Origin: GCA-2715965 sp047608975
Lineage (GTDB): Bacteria; Verrucomicrobiota; Verrucomicrobiia; Limisphaerales; JAYPXF01
Reading direction: 5' to 3'
Length of the DNA stretch: 55,398 nt
Assembly: GCA_047608975.1 (NCBI GenBank)
Contig: JBLFYM010000019.1
Span: 1 to 55,398 of the forward strand
The position numbers and the translations under genes are program-made. Below, one piece after another: positions 34,314 to 42,419 of the stretch (its first letter is position 1; the number at the start of each line of letters is the position of its first letter). The notes beneath the pieces were generated by a model. The model was given only the letters and a program-made list of their open reading frames with translations. It was not told the origin of the DNA and ran no database searches.

Positions 34314-35333
34314 TCAATCAAATGCTGCGGATGCGGACTCTGCGTCTTTCGTCAATCCCTTCAAGGTGTAACCCTCGGCGGCAATCAGTGCCCAACCGAT
34401 GATCCCGAAAACCAATTCCCGAAACCGACGGATCAAGGCATAGGAAACACCAATGGCTGCCGGTAGTGAAAAGACGTGAAACAGGAACATCACGCCGGAT
34501 TCCTGTACCCCGATCGATCCCGGAGAGAACATTCCAACTGCCTTGGCCACAGCGATGAATGCCTCCAGCGAAAACGACTGCTGCACTTCCAGACTCAATC
34601 CCAAGAACGTGCAGACCAGCAGAATCTCCAAAGTGTCGGCGAACCAGCCGAGGAGAAACACGGACGTGCAGGCGAAGAAGTAAGGTCGGTCATCGCGATA
34701 GAATTTCCGCACGCGATCATCGAGATGCTGAAAGTGCCCGGCCTGATTCTCCAGAGCCGGGATTTTCAACCGGAGAATCCGCACGATATCAAGCATGGTG
34801 CGGAACAATCCCCGGCGCTGCAGCCAGAACAGCACGCCGATCGCAATACATGCCAGGGCGGCGACGATCATCATGCCTTTTCGAGCGGGAGATCCCTCGG
34901 GCAGATAAGGCAGCGATGCGAATGCTCCACAGCATATGAAGATCACCATCGCCAGGGTCTGGCAGGACTTGGAGACGACCGAGGCCGAGGCTCCGATCGC
35001 GGTGCTTACCCCGCGCTTCTGTAGCATAAACACTTTGATGACTTCTCCGCCCAGGTAGGCCGTGGGGAGAATGTAATTGATGGCCTCGCCACACCAACGA
35101 ATGCGGAACAGCGTGAAGAACCCCACGTTCGGCAATCGCTCCCGGCCGAAGGAGATTTTCCAGGCAATCGCATCGATGAGATAGACAAACAGGAATGGAA
35201 TCAGGACAACCGGAGTCAGCCAGCCGAGCTTGCTAAGGTTCAGCCAGATCTGCTCCAGTCCGATCTGGTGGAGGAACCAGGCAAATACCCCCAGACCGAG
35301 GAGCAGGAAGAAGACTCGCCACGGAAACTTCAT
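34314..35333 (-). CDS. Lysylphosphatidylglycerol-synthase-type membrane protein (UPF0104/flippase-like)
   Basis: This 339-residue integral membrane protein has about eight hydrophobic segments and the family's conserved 'LGGEVIKVFMLQKRG' and 'SPGSIGVQE' motifs. These define the LPG_synthase_TM domain shared by the MprF membrane half and the AglD/UPF0104 proteins, which move or modify lipid-linked groups. The ATG at 35333 overlaps the stop of the upstream CDP-alcohol phosphotransferase gene by four bases (ATGA), so translation is coupled. It likely flips or modifies the product of its neighbours; the substrate is unknown. Confidence 0.85.
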   Translation of the reverse strand: MKFPWRVFFLLLGLGVFAWFLHQIGLEQIWLNLSKLGWLTPVVLIPFLFVYLIDAIAWKISFGRERLPNVGFFTLFRIRWCGEAINYILPTAYLGGEVIKVFMLQKRGVSTAIGASASVVSKSCQTLAMVIFICCGAFASLPYLPEGSPARKGMMIVAALACIAIGVLFWLQRRGLFRTMLDIVRILRLKIPALENQAGHFQHLDDRVRKFYRDDRPYFFACTSVFLLGWFADTLEILLVCTFLGLSLEVQQSFSLEAFIAVAKAVGMFSPGSIGVQESGVMFLFHVFSLPAAIGVSYALIRRFRELVFGIIGWALIAAEGYTLKGLTKDAESASAAFD

Positions 35334-36415
35334 TCGGTGGCAGCCTTCCGTCCACCTGTCAGCTGCACGGTCAATGCGATCAGCCAGAATACATGAACGC
35401 CGATGCCAACCATCCACAAGAAGAGCCACAGATGATTCCCGGCAGCCAGGAAGAGCAGCAGAACGGAAAAGTCCCGGTTCGTGGTCTTGTCGATCAGCTC
35501 CTGCATCCGACGATTGTGCCGATGCTGCGGAGACATGCCGCGCAGAATCACGGCAAAGGAAACGATGACTCCGATGCCCGCGCTGATTCCCAGTGCCAGT
35601 GCAGGGCCCTCAAATCCAGCCCGCCAAAGCCCCACACCAACCCCAACAAATACCGTCACATGGACGACTTGATCGCCGACAATATCCAGCCACTTACCCA
35701 ACACGCTTTCCTTGTAAGCCACGCGCGCGACGTCTCCGTCCACGCAATCGATGACTGCGGAAATCTGCAGAAGGACGGCAGCAACCAAAGCCGGCACGTA
35801 TTCGCCGACCGCAAAGAGCAAGCCGGAGAGCACTCCGAGCAAGGTCGCAAATACCGAGATCTGATTTGGGGTGACAAAGGTACCGACGAGGAACTTCGAA
35901 AGAAGGCGGCCGACGGGCCGATTGAAGAAGGCGTCCACCATCCCGTCGGTCGAGCTGGTCAACGTGTCCCAGAGTTGGGCGCTCGCTTCCTTCGCCTCGA
36001 CTGTCGAGCGCACGCGCATGGCGACACCTTTGGGTCTGTTGGAGGTCGCCGCGGGTGACATGGTTTTGACAGCATCTGGAGTCCCGCTTTCCAGCACGGC
36101 AATGGGAAGTGCCTCTCCGAAATTTCCGCGCAAGGATCCACCTTCCCCGATCAGCCTCGCGATGTCGTTGCGCTGAACAAACACGTCCCCTTGCAGAACC
36201 AAGGTGGGTTTCTGAATTGCCGGCATTGACAGGCAGGTCGCAACCCCGATTCCCAACGCTTCCGCGCGCTTCAATTCGGGATAACCTCGGCGCCCACCAA
36301 GGGTGATTTTCTCGCAACCACCACGATGCAGTTCCACGACCAGACGGTCCAATAGGAGAAGACCTGCCACCACCGGTGGCGGTTCCGCTGTTCCGCATAT
36401 TATGAGCGCATCCAT
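35330..36415 (-). CDS. CDP-alcohol phosphatidyltransferase with N-terminal degenerate NTase-like domain
   Basis: This 361-residue protein ends in a membrane CDP-alcohol phosphotransferase domain (about 175-350) with the full catalytic motif: Asp223, Asp226-Gly227, Ala230-Arg231, Gly240, Asp244 and Asp248. It joins a CDP-activated alcohol to an acceptor. The first 130 residues look like a nucleotidyltransferase-like Rossmann domain (TLVLQGDVFVQ) but lack the G-x-G-x-R loop and are probably inactive or structural. This arrangement resembles bifunctional inositol-phosphate cytidylyltransferase/DIPP synthases. The active transferase may be the separate gene two positions downstream. Start ATG 36415. 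Confidence 0.85.
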   Translation of the reverse strand: MDALIICGTAEPPPVVAGLLLLDRLVVELHRGGCEKITLGGRRGYPELKRAEALGIGVATCLSMPAIQKPTLVLQGDVFVQRNDIARLIGEGGSLRGNFGEALPIAVLESGTPDAVKTMSPAATSNRPKGVAMRVRSTVEAKEASAQLWDTLTSSTDGMVDAFFNRPVGRLLSKFLVGTFVTPNQISVFATLLGVLSGLLFAVGEYVPALVAAVLLQISAVIDCVDGDVARVAYKESVLGKWLDIVGDQVVHVTVFVGVGVGLWRAGFEGPALALGISAGIGVIVSFAVILRGMSPQHRHNRRMQELIDKTTNRDFSVLLLFLAAGNHLWLFLWMVGIGVHVFWLIALTVQLTGGRKAATE

Positions 36416-36502
36416 CAGACCGAATCGACGGCGGTTGTTTTAGGAGAAACCTCCCGGCTCGGCGAGCGCTTTGCGTGCAGTTGCCAAACTATTTTTCCAC
36501 CC

Positions 36503-37402
36503 CTATCTCCCGGCCAGTTTCTCGTCCGGGTTCGCCGGGCTCAGTCCCAACTGTTTCATCTCTTCGAGGTAGCCTTCGCGAAAGGTGGGGAACTGTAACT
36601 TCCCGCCGAATTCACCTCGCAGAAGTCGGTTCGAAACCCGCTTGTCGGTTACTGCGCGTTTGCGGCGGGTGGTTGATTCGCCGGTGGGGGGGATTGATTT
36701 GCCCAGACGTTCACTGAGGAATTCGAAGAACGCGGTCTGAGTCACCGGTTCGTCGTCGGCCACGTTTATGATTTTGGGCGGCGAATCATGTTCGATAAGC
36801 TGTCTGATCACACTGGCCACGTCGTCGCGATGGATCTGGTTCAGATGGCGGTGGGGATCTCCGGTGATGGTTGCTTCGCCGCGGAGATACTTGAGGAACA
36901 GATGTCCGCGTTCGGGGCCGTAGATGCCGGCCACCCGCAGGATTGTGGCGCGGCAATCCCAGGCCGCGGCCGTGCGTAGGATCTCGCGCTCGGCGTTGAC
37001 CAAGATTTGCCCGGTTTCACTGTCCGGCACCGCGTCCGACTCCTCGGTGACCGTCGATCCGTCAGTCTGTCCGTAGACGCTTGAGCTGCTGGTGAAAAGC
37101 AGGCGGGCGGGGGGATTCTTCGCGAGCCACTGCAGAAGGTTCTTCGTGCCGTCGCCGAACACCTTGCGGAACACGTCCACCCCACCTCGGCTGGAGGAGA
37201 CACAATAGACGACGGCATCGACGGGTTGCGGAAGGGCCTGCAGATCTGGCGGGTTCAATACGTCCGCCGCGCGGATTTCGAAGCTGCTGGTTGGACCCTC
37301 ATCCACGGTTCGGCGCACCCCGACAACTTCGTGACCGGCGGTAATCAGTTCCTCGGCGAGTTGGCTGCCGACGTAGCCGAGTCCAAATATGAGGACTTTC
37401 AT
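36503..37402 (-). CDS. NAD(P)-dependent epimerase/dehydratase (SDR)
   Basis: This 299-residue extended SDR-fold protein has an N-terminal Rossmann loop GLGYVGSQLAEEL (8-20) and an SSSVYGQT segment containing the Ser and Tyr of the active-site region, although the usual Lys four residues after Tyr is not evident. Family members reduce, epimerise or dehydrate nucleotide sugars and related compounds. The gene is 87 bases upstream of the CDP-alcohol gene and 19 bases downstream of the LAB_N gene on the same strand, so it may modify a precursor for the cluster; this is inference. It may also be a YeeZ-like protein of unknown role. Confidence 0.82.
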   Translation of the reverse strand: MKVLIFGLGYVGSQLAEELITAGHEVVGVRRTVDEGPTSSFEIRAADVLNPPDLQALPQPVDAVVYCVSSSRGGVDVFRKVFGDGTKNLLQWLAKNPPARLLFTSSSSVYGQTDGSTVTEESDAVPDSETGQILVNAEREILRTAAAWDCRATILRVAGIYGPERGHLFLKYLRGEATITGDPHRHLNQIHRDDVASVIRQLIEHDSPPKIINVADDEPVTQTAFFEFLSERLGKSIPPTGESTTRRKRAVTDKRVSNRLLRGEFGGKLQFPTFREGYLEEMKQLGLSPANPDEKLAGR

Positions 37403-37421
37403 GAGTGGTCCCAGGTCACGA

Positions 37422-37739
37422 TCAGGCCTCTTCCTTGGCCGAGTTTTTGGCCGAGTTCTTCATGTCCAAATAAAGATTATAGCCGGCGACCATGGTGGGG
37501 AAGAGATAGCCGAGAATGCCCACGGAATCGTTCTTCCCAAAGATGAAATACATCAGGCACATGAGGCTCCCCAGCACGCTCATGATCCAAAACACCCTTG
37601 GCACCACCGGCTTGCCTGCTTTACGCGAAGCCTGCATCTGGATGGCCCAACGGCCCGCAAAGATGAACACGCCGAGGTAACCGATCATCTTCCAACCGGT
37701 GACTTTGGCTCCCAGGATTTCAAAGAGGACCTCGTGCAT
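37422..37739 (-). CDS. Small LAB_N-type membrane protein
   Basis: This 105-residue protein has three or four hydrophobic segments and resembles the lipid-A-disaccharide synthase N-terminal domain (LAB_N), a SemiSWEET-like membrane module that also occurs alone. Characteristic features are 'FAGRWAIQMQASRKAGKPVVPRVFWI' and 'GYLFPTMVAGYNLYL'. ATG 37739 is preceded by GGAAGAA. It leads the minus-strand cluster that runs to 33533. Proteins of this type often accompany membrane glycosyl- or phospho-transferases. The exact role is unknown. Confidence 0.8.
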   Translation of the reverse strand: MHEVLFEILGAKVTGWKMIGYLGVFIFAGRWAIQMQASRKAGKPVVPRVFWIMSVLGSLMCLMYFIFGKNDSVGILGYLFPTMVAGYNLYLDMKNSAKNSAKEEA

Positions 37740-37923
37740 GAGTAGAATTCTTCCAGATGCTTGAGTCTGGCGCTCGCGATTGCGAACCAATTGTCAGGGC
37801 TCGAGTGTTGCGAGACGCCAAATACAGCAGCCCATGTTCCGCCGCCTCAGGACCGGGTCTGAGCTTGGCTGTAACGATGCAGTTGAACTCACCGTAGAAT
37901 GGACCTGTGGCACTCGTTGCGCC

Positions 37924-38667
37924 TTAGCCCTTCAGAATCGCCACACCGTAGTCACGGTTCATTTTGGCGATGAAGTTGATACTGATTTCCTTGGGGCAGA
38001 CCGCTTCACAGGAGCCGGTCACTGTGCAGGCACCGAAGCCTTCTTCGTCCATCTTCAAAACCATGTTCTTCACGCGCCGGTCCTTCTCGGGCTGGCCTTG
38101 GGGAAGCAGGTTCAGATGGGAGACCTTCGCGGAAACGAACAGCATTGCGGAAGCGTTCTTGCAGGCGGCAACACAGGCGCCACATCCGATACACTGGGCG
38201 GCGTCCATCGCCAGATCGGAGACCTCTTTGGAAATCGGCAGGCAATTTGCATCCTGTGCGCCACCGGTCGAGACGCTGACAAAACCGCCGGACTGGATGA
38301 TTCGGTCCATCGCCGAGCGATCTACCACGAGATCCCGCACGATTGGAAACGCTTTGGCGCGCCAGGGTTCGACCGTGACGGTTTCGCCGTCCTTGAATTT
38401 CCGCATGTGCAGCTGGCACGCGGTCGTTGCCTTCTGGCCACCGTGCGCCTTGCCATCGATCACCATCGAACAGGTTCCGCAGATCCCTTCGCGGCAGTCG
38501 GAGTCGAACGCGATCGGTTCCTTTCCTTCACCAATCAACTGCTCATTCACCACGTCCAACATTTCGAGAAACGACATGTCCTCGGATACATCGTTGGCTG
38601 CGTACACTTCAAAGTGCCCGGAATCGTCGGCGTTCTTCTGACGCCAGATTTTCAAAGTAAGTCTCAT
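37924..38667 (-). CDS. sdhB: Succinate dehydrogenase iron-sulfur subunit
   Basis: This 247-residue subunit carries a plant-type [2Fe-2S] site (Cys58, Cys63, Cys66 in CREGICGTCS and Cys84). Two further clusters follow, in CIGCGACVAACK and in CTVTGSCEAVCPKEI. It passes electrons from the flavoprotein to quinone in the membrane, in the TCA cycle or in fumarate respiration. It is last of three genes and starts 5 bases after the sdhA stop. The length is normal for the group with a single cytochrome b subunit. Confidence 0.95.
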   Translation of the reverse strand: MRLTLKIWRQKNADDSGHFEVYAANDVSEDMSFLEMLDVVNEQLIGEGKEPIAFDSDCREGICGTCSMVIDGKAHGGQKATTACQLHMRKFKDGETVTVEPWRAKAFPIVRDLVVDRSAMDRIIQSGGFVSVSTGGAQDANCLPISKEVSDLAMDAAQCIGCGACVAACKNASAMLFVSAKVSHLNLLPQGQPEKDRRVKNMVLKMDEEGFGACTVTGSCEAVCPKEISINFIAKMNRDYGVAILKG

Positions 38668-38672
38668 GGCAA

Positions 38673-40625
38673 TTACTTGTAGCTGCGGGTGGACATCTTG
38701 ATTTCTTCGTATTTCAGCTGCTCTTTGTGGAGCTTCCAGCGTTTGTTTGGACCTTTGTATTCCCAGCCGGCAACGTAGGCAAACTTGTCATCGTTGCGTT
38801 TCGCTTCGCCGAGGCTTGTGAATCCACTCTGCACTTCGGGATCTTTCTCGGTGAACTGATGTTCGGTGCGGAAATGGCCGCCGCAGCTTTCTTCCCGTTT
38901 CAACGCGTCGTAGCAGAGCAATTCGGCGAATTCCATAAAGTCAGCGACGCGGCCCGCGTATTCAAGGGATTGATTGAGACTGCCTTCGGAGCCCGGGACG
39001 TTGACGTTCTCCCAGAACTCAGCGCGGATTTCCGGAATGCGTTTCAGGGCTTCGGTCAGGCTCTTCTTGGAGCGGGCCATCCCGCAGTTTTCCCAGACGA
39101 GCTGCCCCAGTTCGCGGTGGAATGAGCGGACGGTACGTTTGCCGTTGATGCTCAAGAGTGTGCTGACAATTCCGCGCACCTTCTCTTCCGCTTCATCGAA
39201 AGCGGGATCATCGGTGGACGGGCAGAATTTTTGTTCGGAGGCGAAGTAGTGACCGATCGTGTGCGGAATGACGAAGTAACCGTCGGCCAATCCCTGCATC
39301 AGGGCGCTGGCACCCAGACGGTTGGCGCCATGATCGGAGAAGTTTGCTTCGCCCAACACGAACATGCCGGGAATCGAGCTCTGGAGATGATAGTCCACCC
39401 ACAGGCCGCCCATGGTGTAATGCACGGCGGGATAGATGCGCATCGCCTGTTTATAGGCATTTTCGCCGGTAATCCGTTCATACATGTCGAACAGATTTCC
39501 GTAGCGCGCCCGAATCTGATCTTCACCGAGGCGGCCGATGGCATCGGCGAAATCGAGGTAGACACCGAGGCCGGTCGGTCCCACACCGCGGCCTTCGTCG
39601 CAAACTTCCTTCGCTGCGCGGGACGCGATATCACGCGGTGCCAGGTTTCCAAAAGACGGATACTTGCGTTCCAGATAGTAGTCCCGCTCCGACTCAGGGA
39701 TATCGCTGGCGCGTTTGCCACAGTCGGCCTGGTTCTTTGGCGCCCAGACGCGTCCATCGTTTCGGAGGGATTCGGACATCAGCGTCAGTTTGGACTGATG
39801 ATCTCCGCTTACTGGAATACAGGTCGGATGAATCTGGGTGTAGCAGGGATTCGCAAAAGCGGCCCCGCGGCGATGGGCCCGGAAGGTGGCGGTGACGTTG
39901 CAGCCCACCGCATTGGTTGAGAGGTAAAAGACCGGCCCGTAACCGCCGGTCGCAAGAATCACCGCGTCAGCGGCATGACGTTCGATTTTGCCGTTCGTCA
40001 TGTCGCGGGTGATGATTCCCTTGGCATGGCCGTTGATGACGACGAGATCGAGCATCTCCGTCCGGGGATACATCTTCACCGTGCCCGCGCCGATCTGACG
40101 ACTCAGCGCGGAGTAGGCACCGAGCAAAAGCTGCTGACCGGTCTGGCCGCGAGCGTAGAAGGTGCGACTCACCTGCGCGCCGCCGAAGGAACGATTCGCC
40201 AGCAACCCGCCATATTCACGGGCGAAAGGCACGCCTTGGGCAACACATTGATCAATGATGTTCGTGCTGACTTCAGCCAGGCGATGAACATTGGCTTCCC
40301 GGGCGCGAAAATCACCGCCCTTGATCGTGTCGTAGAACAGGCGATGAACACTGTCACCATCGTTCTGATAATTCTTGGCCGCGTTGATTCCACCTTGAGC
40401 CGCGATGGAGTGAGCTCGTCGCGGGCTGTCCTGATAGCAGAAGCAACTGACGTCGTAGCCGAGTTCCGCAAGCGTCGCAGCGGCTGAGCCACCGGCCAAC
40501 CCGGAACCGACCACGATCACCTTGAACTTCCGCTTGTTCGCGGGGTTCACCAGCTTCATGTCGAACTTGTGCTTCGTCCATTTCTGGGCGAGTGGGCCGG
40601 AAGGAATATTGGAATCGAGTTTCAT
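38673..40625 (-). CDS. sdhA: Succinate dehydrogenase/fumarate reductase flavoprotein subunit
   Basis: This 650-residue catalytic subunit has FAD-binding VVGSGLAGGSAAATLAELGY near the N-terminus, the covalent-FAD region AHSIAAQGGINAAKNY, and active-site segments HPTCIPVSGDH and GGLWVDYHLQSS. It oxidises succinate to fumarate, or the reverse. The start is ATG 40625, preceded at nine bases by an AAGGAG ribosome site (40635-40640); an alternative at 40649 would overlap sdhC. It sits 1 base after the sdhC stop and 5 bases before sdhB. Confidence 0.96.
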   Translation of the reverse strand: MKLDSNIPSGPLAQKWTKHKFDMKLVNPANKRKFKVIVVGSGLAGGSAAATLAELGYDVSCFCYQDSPRRAHSIAAQGGINAAKNYQNDGDSVHRLFYDTIKGGDFRAREANVHRLAEVSTNIIDQCVAQGVPFAREYGGLLANRSFGGAQVSRTFYARGQTGQQLLLGAYSALSRQIGAGTVKMYPRTEMLDLVVINGHAKGIITRDMTNGKIERHAADAVILATGGYGPVFYLSTNAVGCNVTATFRAHRRGAAFANPCYTQIHPTCIPVSGDHQSKLTLMSESLRNDGRVWAPKNQADCGKRASDIPESERDYYLERKYPSFGNLAPRDIASRAAKEVCDEGRGVGPTGLGVYLDFADAIGRLGEDQIRARYGNLFDMYERITGENAYKQAMRIYPAVHYTMGGLWVDYHLQSSIPGMFVLGEANFSDHGANRLGASALMQGLADGYFVIPHTIGHYFASEQKFCPSTDDPAFDEAEEKVRGIVSTLLSINGKRTVRSFHRELGQLVWENCGMARSKKSLTEALKRIPEIRAEFWENVNVPGSEGSLNQSLEYAGRVADFMEFAELLCYDALKREESCGGHFRTEHQFTEKDPEVQSGFTSLGEAKRNDDKFAYVAGWEYKGPNKRWKLHKEQLKYEEIKMSTRSYK

Positions 40626-40626
40626 G

Positions 40627-41340
40627 TTACTGGGCTCCTTTCTCAGCAAAAGTGAGGATGCCGGTCAGGACGGCGATGGGGATGGAGAGGTAACCCACCA
40701 GCACGATGGCGGAGCCGACTTTCGCAAAGAGTTCGATGGGTTTGGTCCACGCCGGCGTTTTGAGACCGAGTGAGTGAAACATCGCACTGAGGCCGTGGCT
40801 CAAATGGAGTGAGAGCAGGATGATCGCGACGGCGTAGGAGATCGAAACCCAGGGGTTCTGAAAACCGATGATCAGCATGCGATAGATGTCATGCCGCCCG
40901 GCCGAATCCTTGAGCATGTGGAAATCGAGTCCCGTCCCGTTCACCCAGTCGAGCATGACGGTGAAGTGCAGGAGGTGGTATAGAATGAAGAAGAAGACAA
41001 CGATCCCGCTTCCGCGCATGAACTGTGAGGCGTAGCTGGCCTCGGTGGCTTTCGATTCCAGATACCCGACCGGGCGGGCCGCCTTGTTTTCGGAGTGCAG
41101 CAGTATCCCCACCGCGATGTGGAGCAGAACGCCAACAATCAGGCCGATCCGCGCACCCCACAGCACTTTTGGCGACGACTTCAGCAACGCCCCGTAAGAG
41201 TTGATCGCGTCCGGTCCCAAAAAGACCAACAAGTTTCCTGCCAGATGCCCAAAGATGAAGCCAACCAACATGAACCCGGTGAGGCCCATGATGTACTTCT
41301 TGCCGAGCGACGATTTAAAAATATTAGAGATGATATTCAT
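40627..41340 (-). CDS. sdhC: Succinate dehydrogenase cytochrome b subunit
   Basis: This 237-residue membrane anchor has five or six hydrophobic helices and the His-rich pattern of the b558 type (HLAGNLLVF, LLHIAVGILLH, LYHLLHFTV, LSLHLSHGLSAMFHSLG). It should hold two hemes b and the quinone site. One fused cytochrome subunit rather than separate SdhC and SdhD matches type-B complexes, as in Bacteroidota, Chlorobi and many Verrucomicrobiota. ATG 41340 is chosen; a GTG one codon earlier is possible. It is first in the sdhCAB operon. Confidence 0.93.
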   Translation of the reverse strand: MNIISNIFKSSLGKKYIMGLTGFMLVGFIFGHLAGNLLVFLGPDAINSYGALLKSSPKVLWGARIGLIVGVLLHIAVGILLHSENKAARPVGYLESKATEASYASQFMRGSGIVVFFFILYHLLHFTVMLDWVNGTGLDFHMLKDSAGRHDIYRMLIIGFQNPWVSISYAVAIILLSLHLSHGLSAMFHSLGLKTPAWTKPIELFAKVGSAIVLVGYLSIPIAVLTGILTFAEKGAQ

Positions 41341-41752
41341 CACTGATGACGGTGGCTGGGAAAATTAACGCAACTTATCTTCCAGCCAACATACCTATCT
41401 AAGGGCCGGTTGGGGAATCCGTCAATTCAGCGCGCTGGCAAATGTTCAGGTATTAGCAACACTGTCCCAGAAGTAACCGCGGCTTATCCTGAATCGTGAA
41501 ACAAGCGGGCTTCGCAAGCCATGCTTTGTGTGTTGCGGGCCTTTCAGGCCCGCAACAAAACAAATCGTCAACTCGACGTCGCCCGAAAGATTTCCGGGCG
41601 AGTTAGGGTTTCGCGATGCTGGTCCGAGCAAAGTTTGAGCGGACTCACATCCGCTGCTGAGAATGGGTAGAATCCCGGCATAAGCCGGATCAAACTATGG
41701 GTAGATGGTTGATCTCCCCTGCTTCGTCCGCGAGTGAATCAAACTTGCCGAT
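41341..41752. other. Intergenic region with hairpin repeat
   Basis: No gene is recognised. The clearest structure is a perfect 10-base-pair hairpin (GTTGCGGGCC at 41532-41541, loop TTTCA, complement at 41547-41556). It is followed by a second, weaker stem of CGCCCG type near 41580-41602. Both are GC-rich and look like intergenic repeats or terminators; the segment also holds the sdhC upstream region at its left end. Confidence 0.55.
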
Positions 41753-42310
41753 TCACTCCTTGATGAACTTGTAGCAGTCGATGTCGGCAATGCTGTTGGA
41801 GGGGCCTTTTTTGTCCATCGATACTTTCATGAGGTAATGGCCTTTCTTCAGTTTCACGTTCTTGTGAACGACGGTTTCGAGTTTCTGCCAACTGCCGGTG
41901 TCGGGAACGGTAATGGGGCCCGTAACGTCCTTGCCGTCCATCGCGATGTGGAAGTCGCCGCCCGGCTTCTTTGAGGCCACGGGAATCTCGATACGGTAGG
42001 TGCCACTCTCTTTCACGTTCACGGTGTAGACCAACCATTCGCCCTCGCGCGTCCAGCCGACGCCGTGTCCGTTGGAGGCGTCGGAACGCTTTTCGATGTC
42101 GACTCCGGTGGGTTCACGGTATGCGGCTCCGCGGTTCTTTTCGTCGGCGTCGGCGTAGGCGACACCGGCTTTGCCGAGGTCCCAGTGTTCGGCCTCAATC
42201 AGGCCGGGGATTGAATGGACTTTTCCATTGTAAGGTTTGGTGCCGCCTTTGTCGCCGGCTTGTGCGGAGACGAGAGAGCACGCGGCAATCGCGATCAGAA
42301 GATTCTTCAT
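41753..42310 (-). CDS. Secreted CBM6-type carbohydrate-binding protein
   Basis: This 185-residue protein has a signal peptide (MKNLLIAIAACSLVSAQA) and a single beta-sandwich carbohydrate-binding module of family 6/35 type: 'GLIEAEHWDLGKAGVAYAD', then 'GVGWTREGEWLVYTVNVKESGTYRIEI' and 'GHYLMKVSMDKKG'. No catalytic domain is attached. It probably binds a polysaccharide in the periplasm or at the surface. ATG 42310 starts the signal peptide; an upstream start at 42328 would add six residues. It is on the opposite strand to the sulfatases but fits the same carbohydrate theme. Two direct repeats (42353-42380) lie in its upstream region. Confidence 0.82.
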   Translation of the reverse strand: MKNLLIAIAACSLVSAQAGDKGGTKPYNGKVHSIPGLIEAEHWDLGKAGVAYADADEKNRGAAYREPTGVDIEKRSDASNGHGVGWTREGEWLVYTVNVKESGTYRIEIPVASKKPGGDFHIAMDGKDVTGPITVPDTGSWQKLETVVHKNVKLKKGHYLMKVSMDKKGPSNSIADIDCYKFIKE

Positions 42311-42352
42311 GGCCGAATCATCGGGCACATGCGGGACGTGTCAAACGAGCAA

Positions 42353-42380
42353 ATGAACATATTCAGGATGAACATATTCA
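42353..42380 (-). promoter_or_regulatory. Direct repeat upstream of the CBM6 gene
   Basis: ATGAACATATTCA occurs at 42353-42365 and again at 42368-42380, spaced 15 bases start to start. They lie between the starts and stops of the two minus-strand genes, 43-70 bases before the CBM6 start. Tandem identical 13-mers in such a place could bind a regulator. Confidence 0.4.
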
Positions 42381-42419
42381 TGATTCTGTCCCCCATTGTC
42401 CTTCATCTGATCGCAATGT

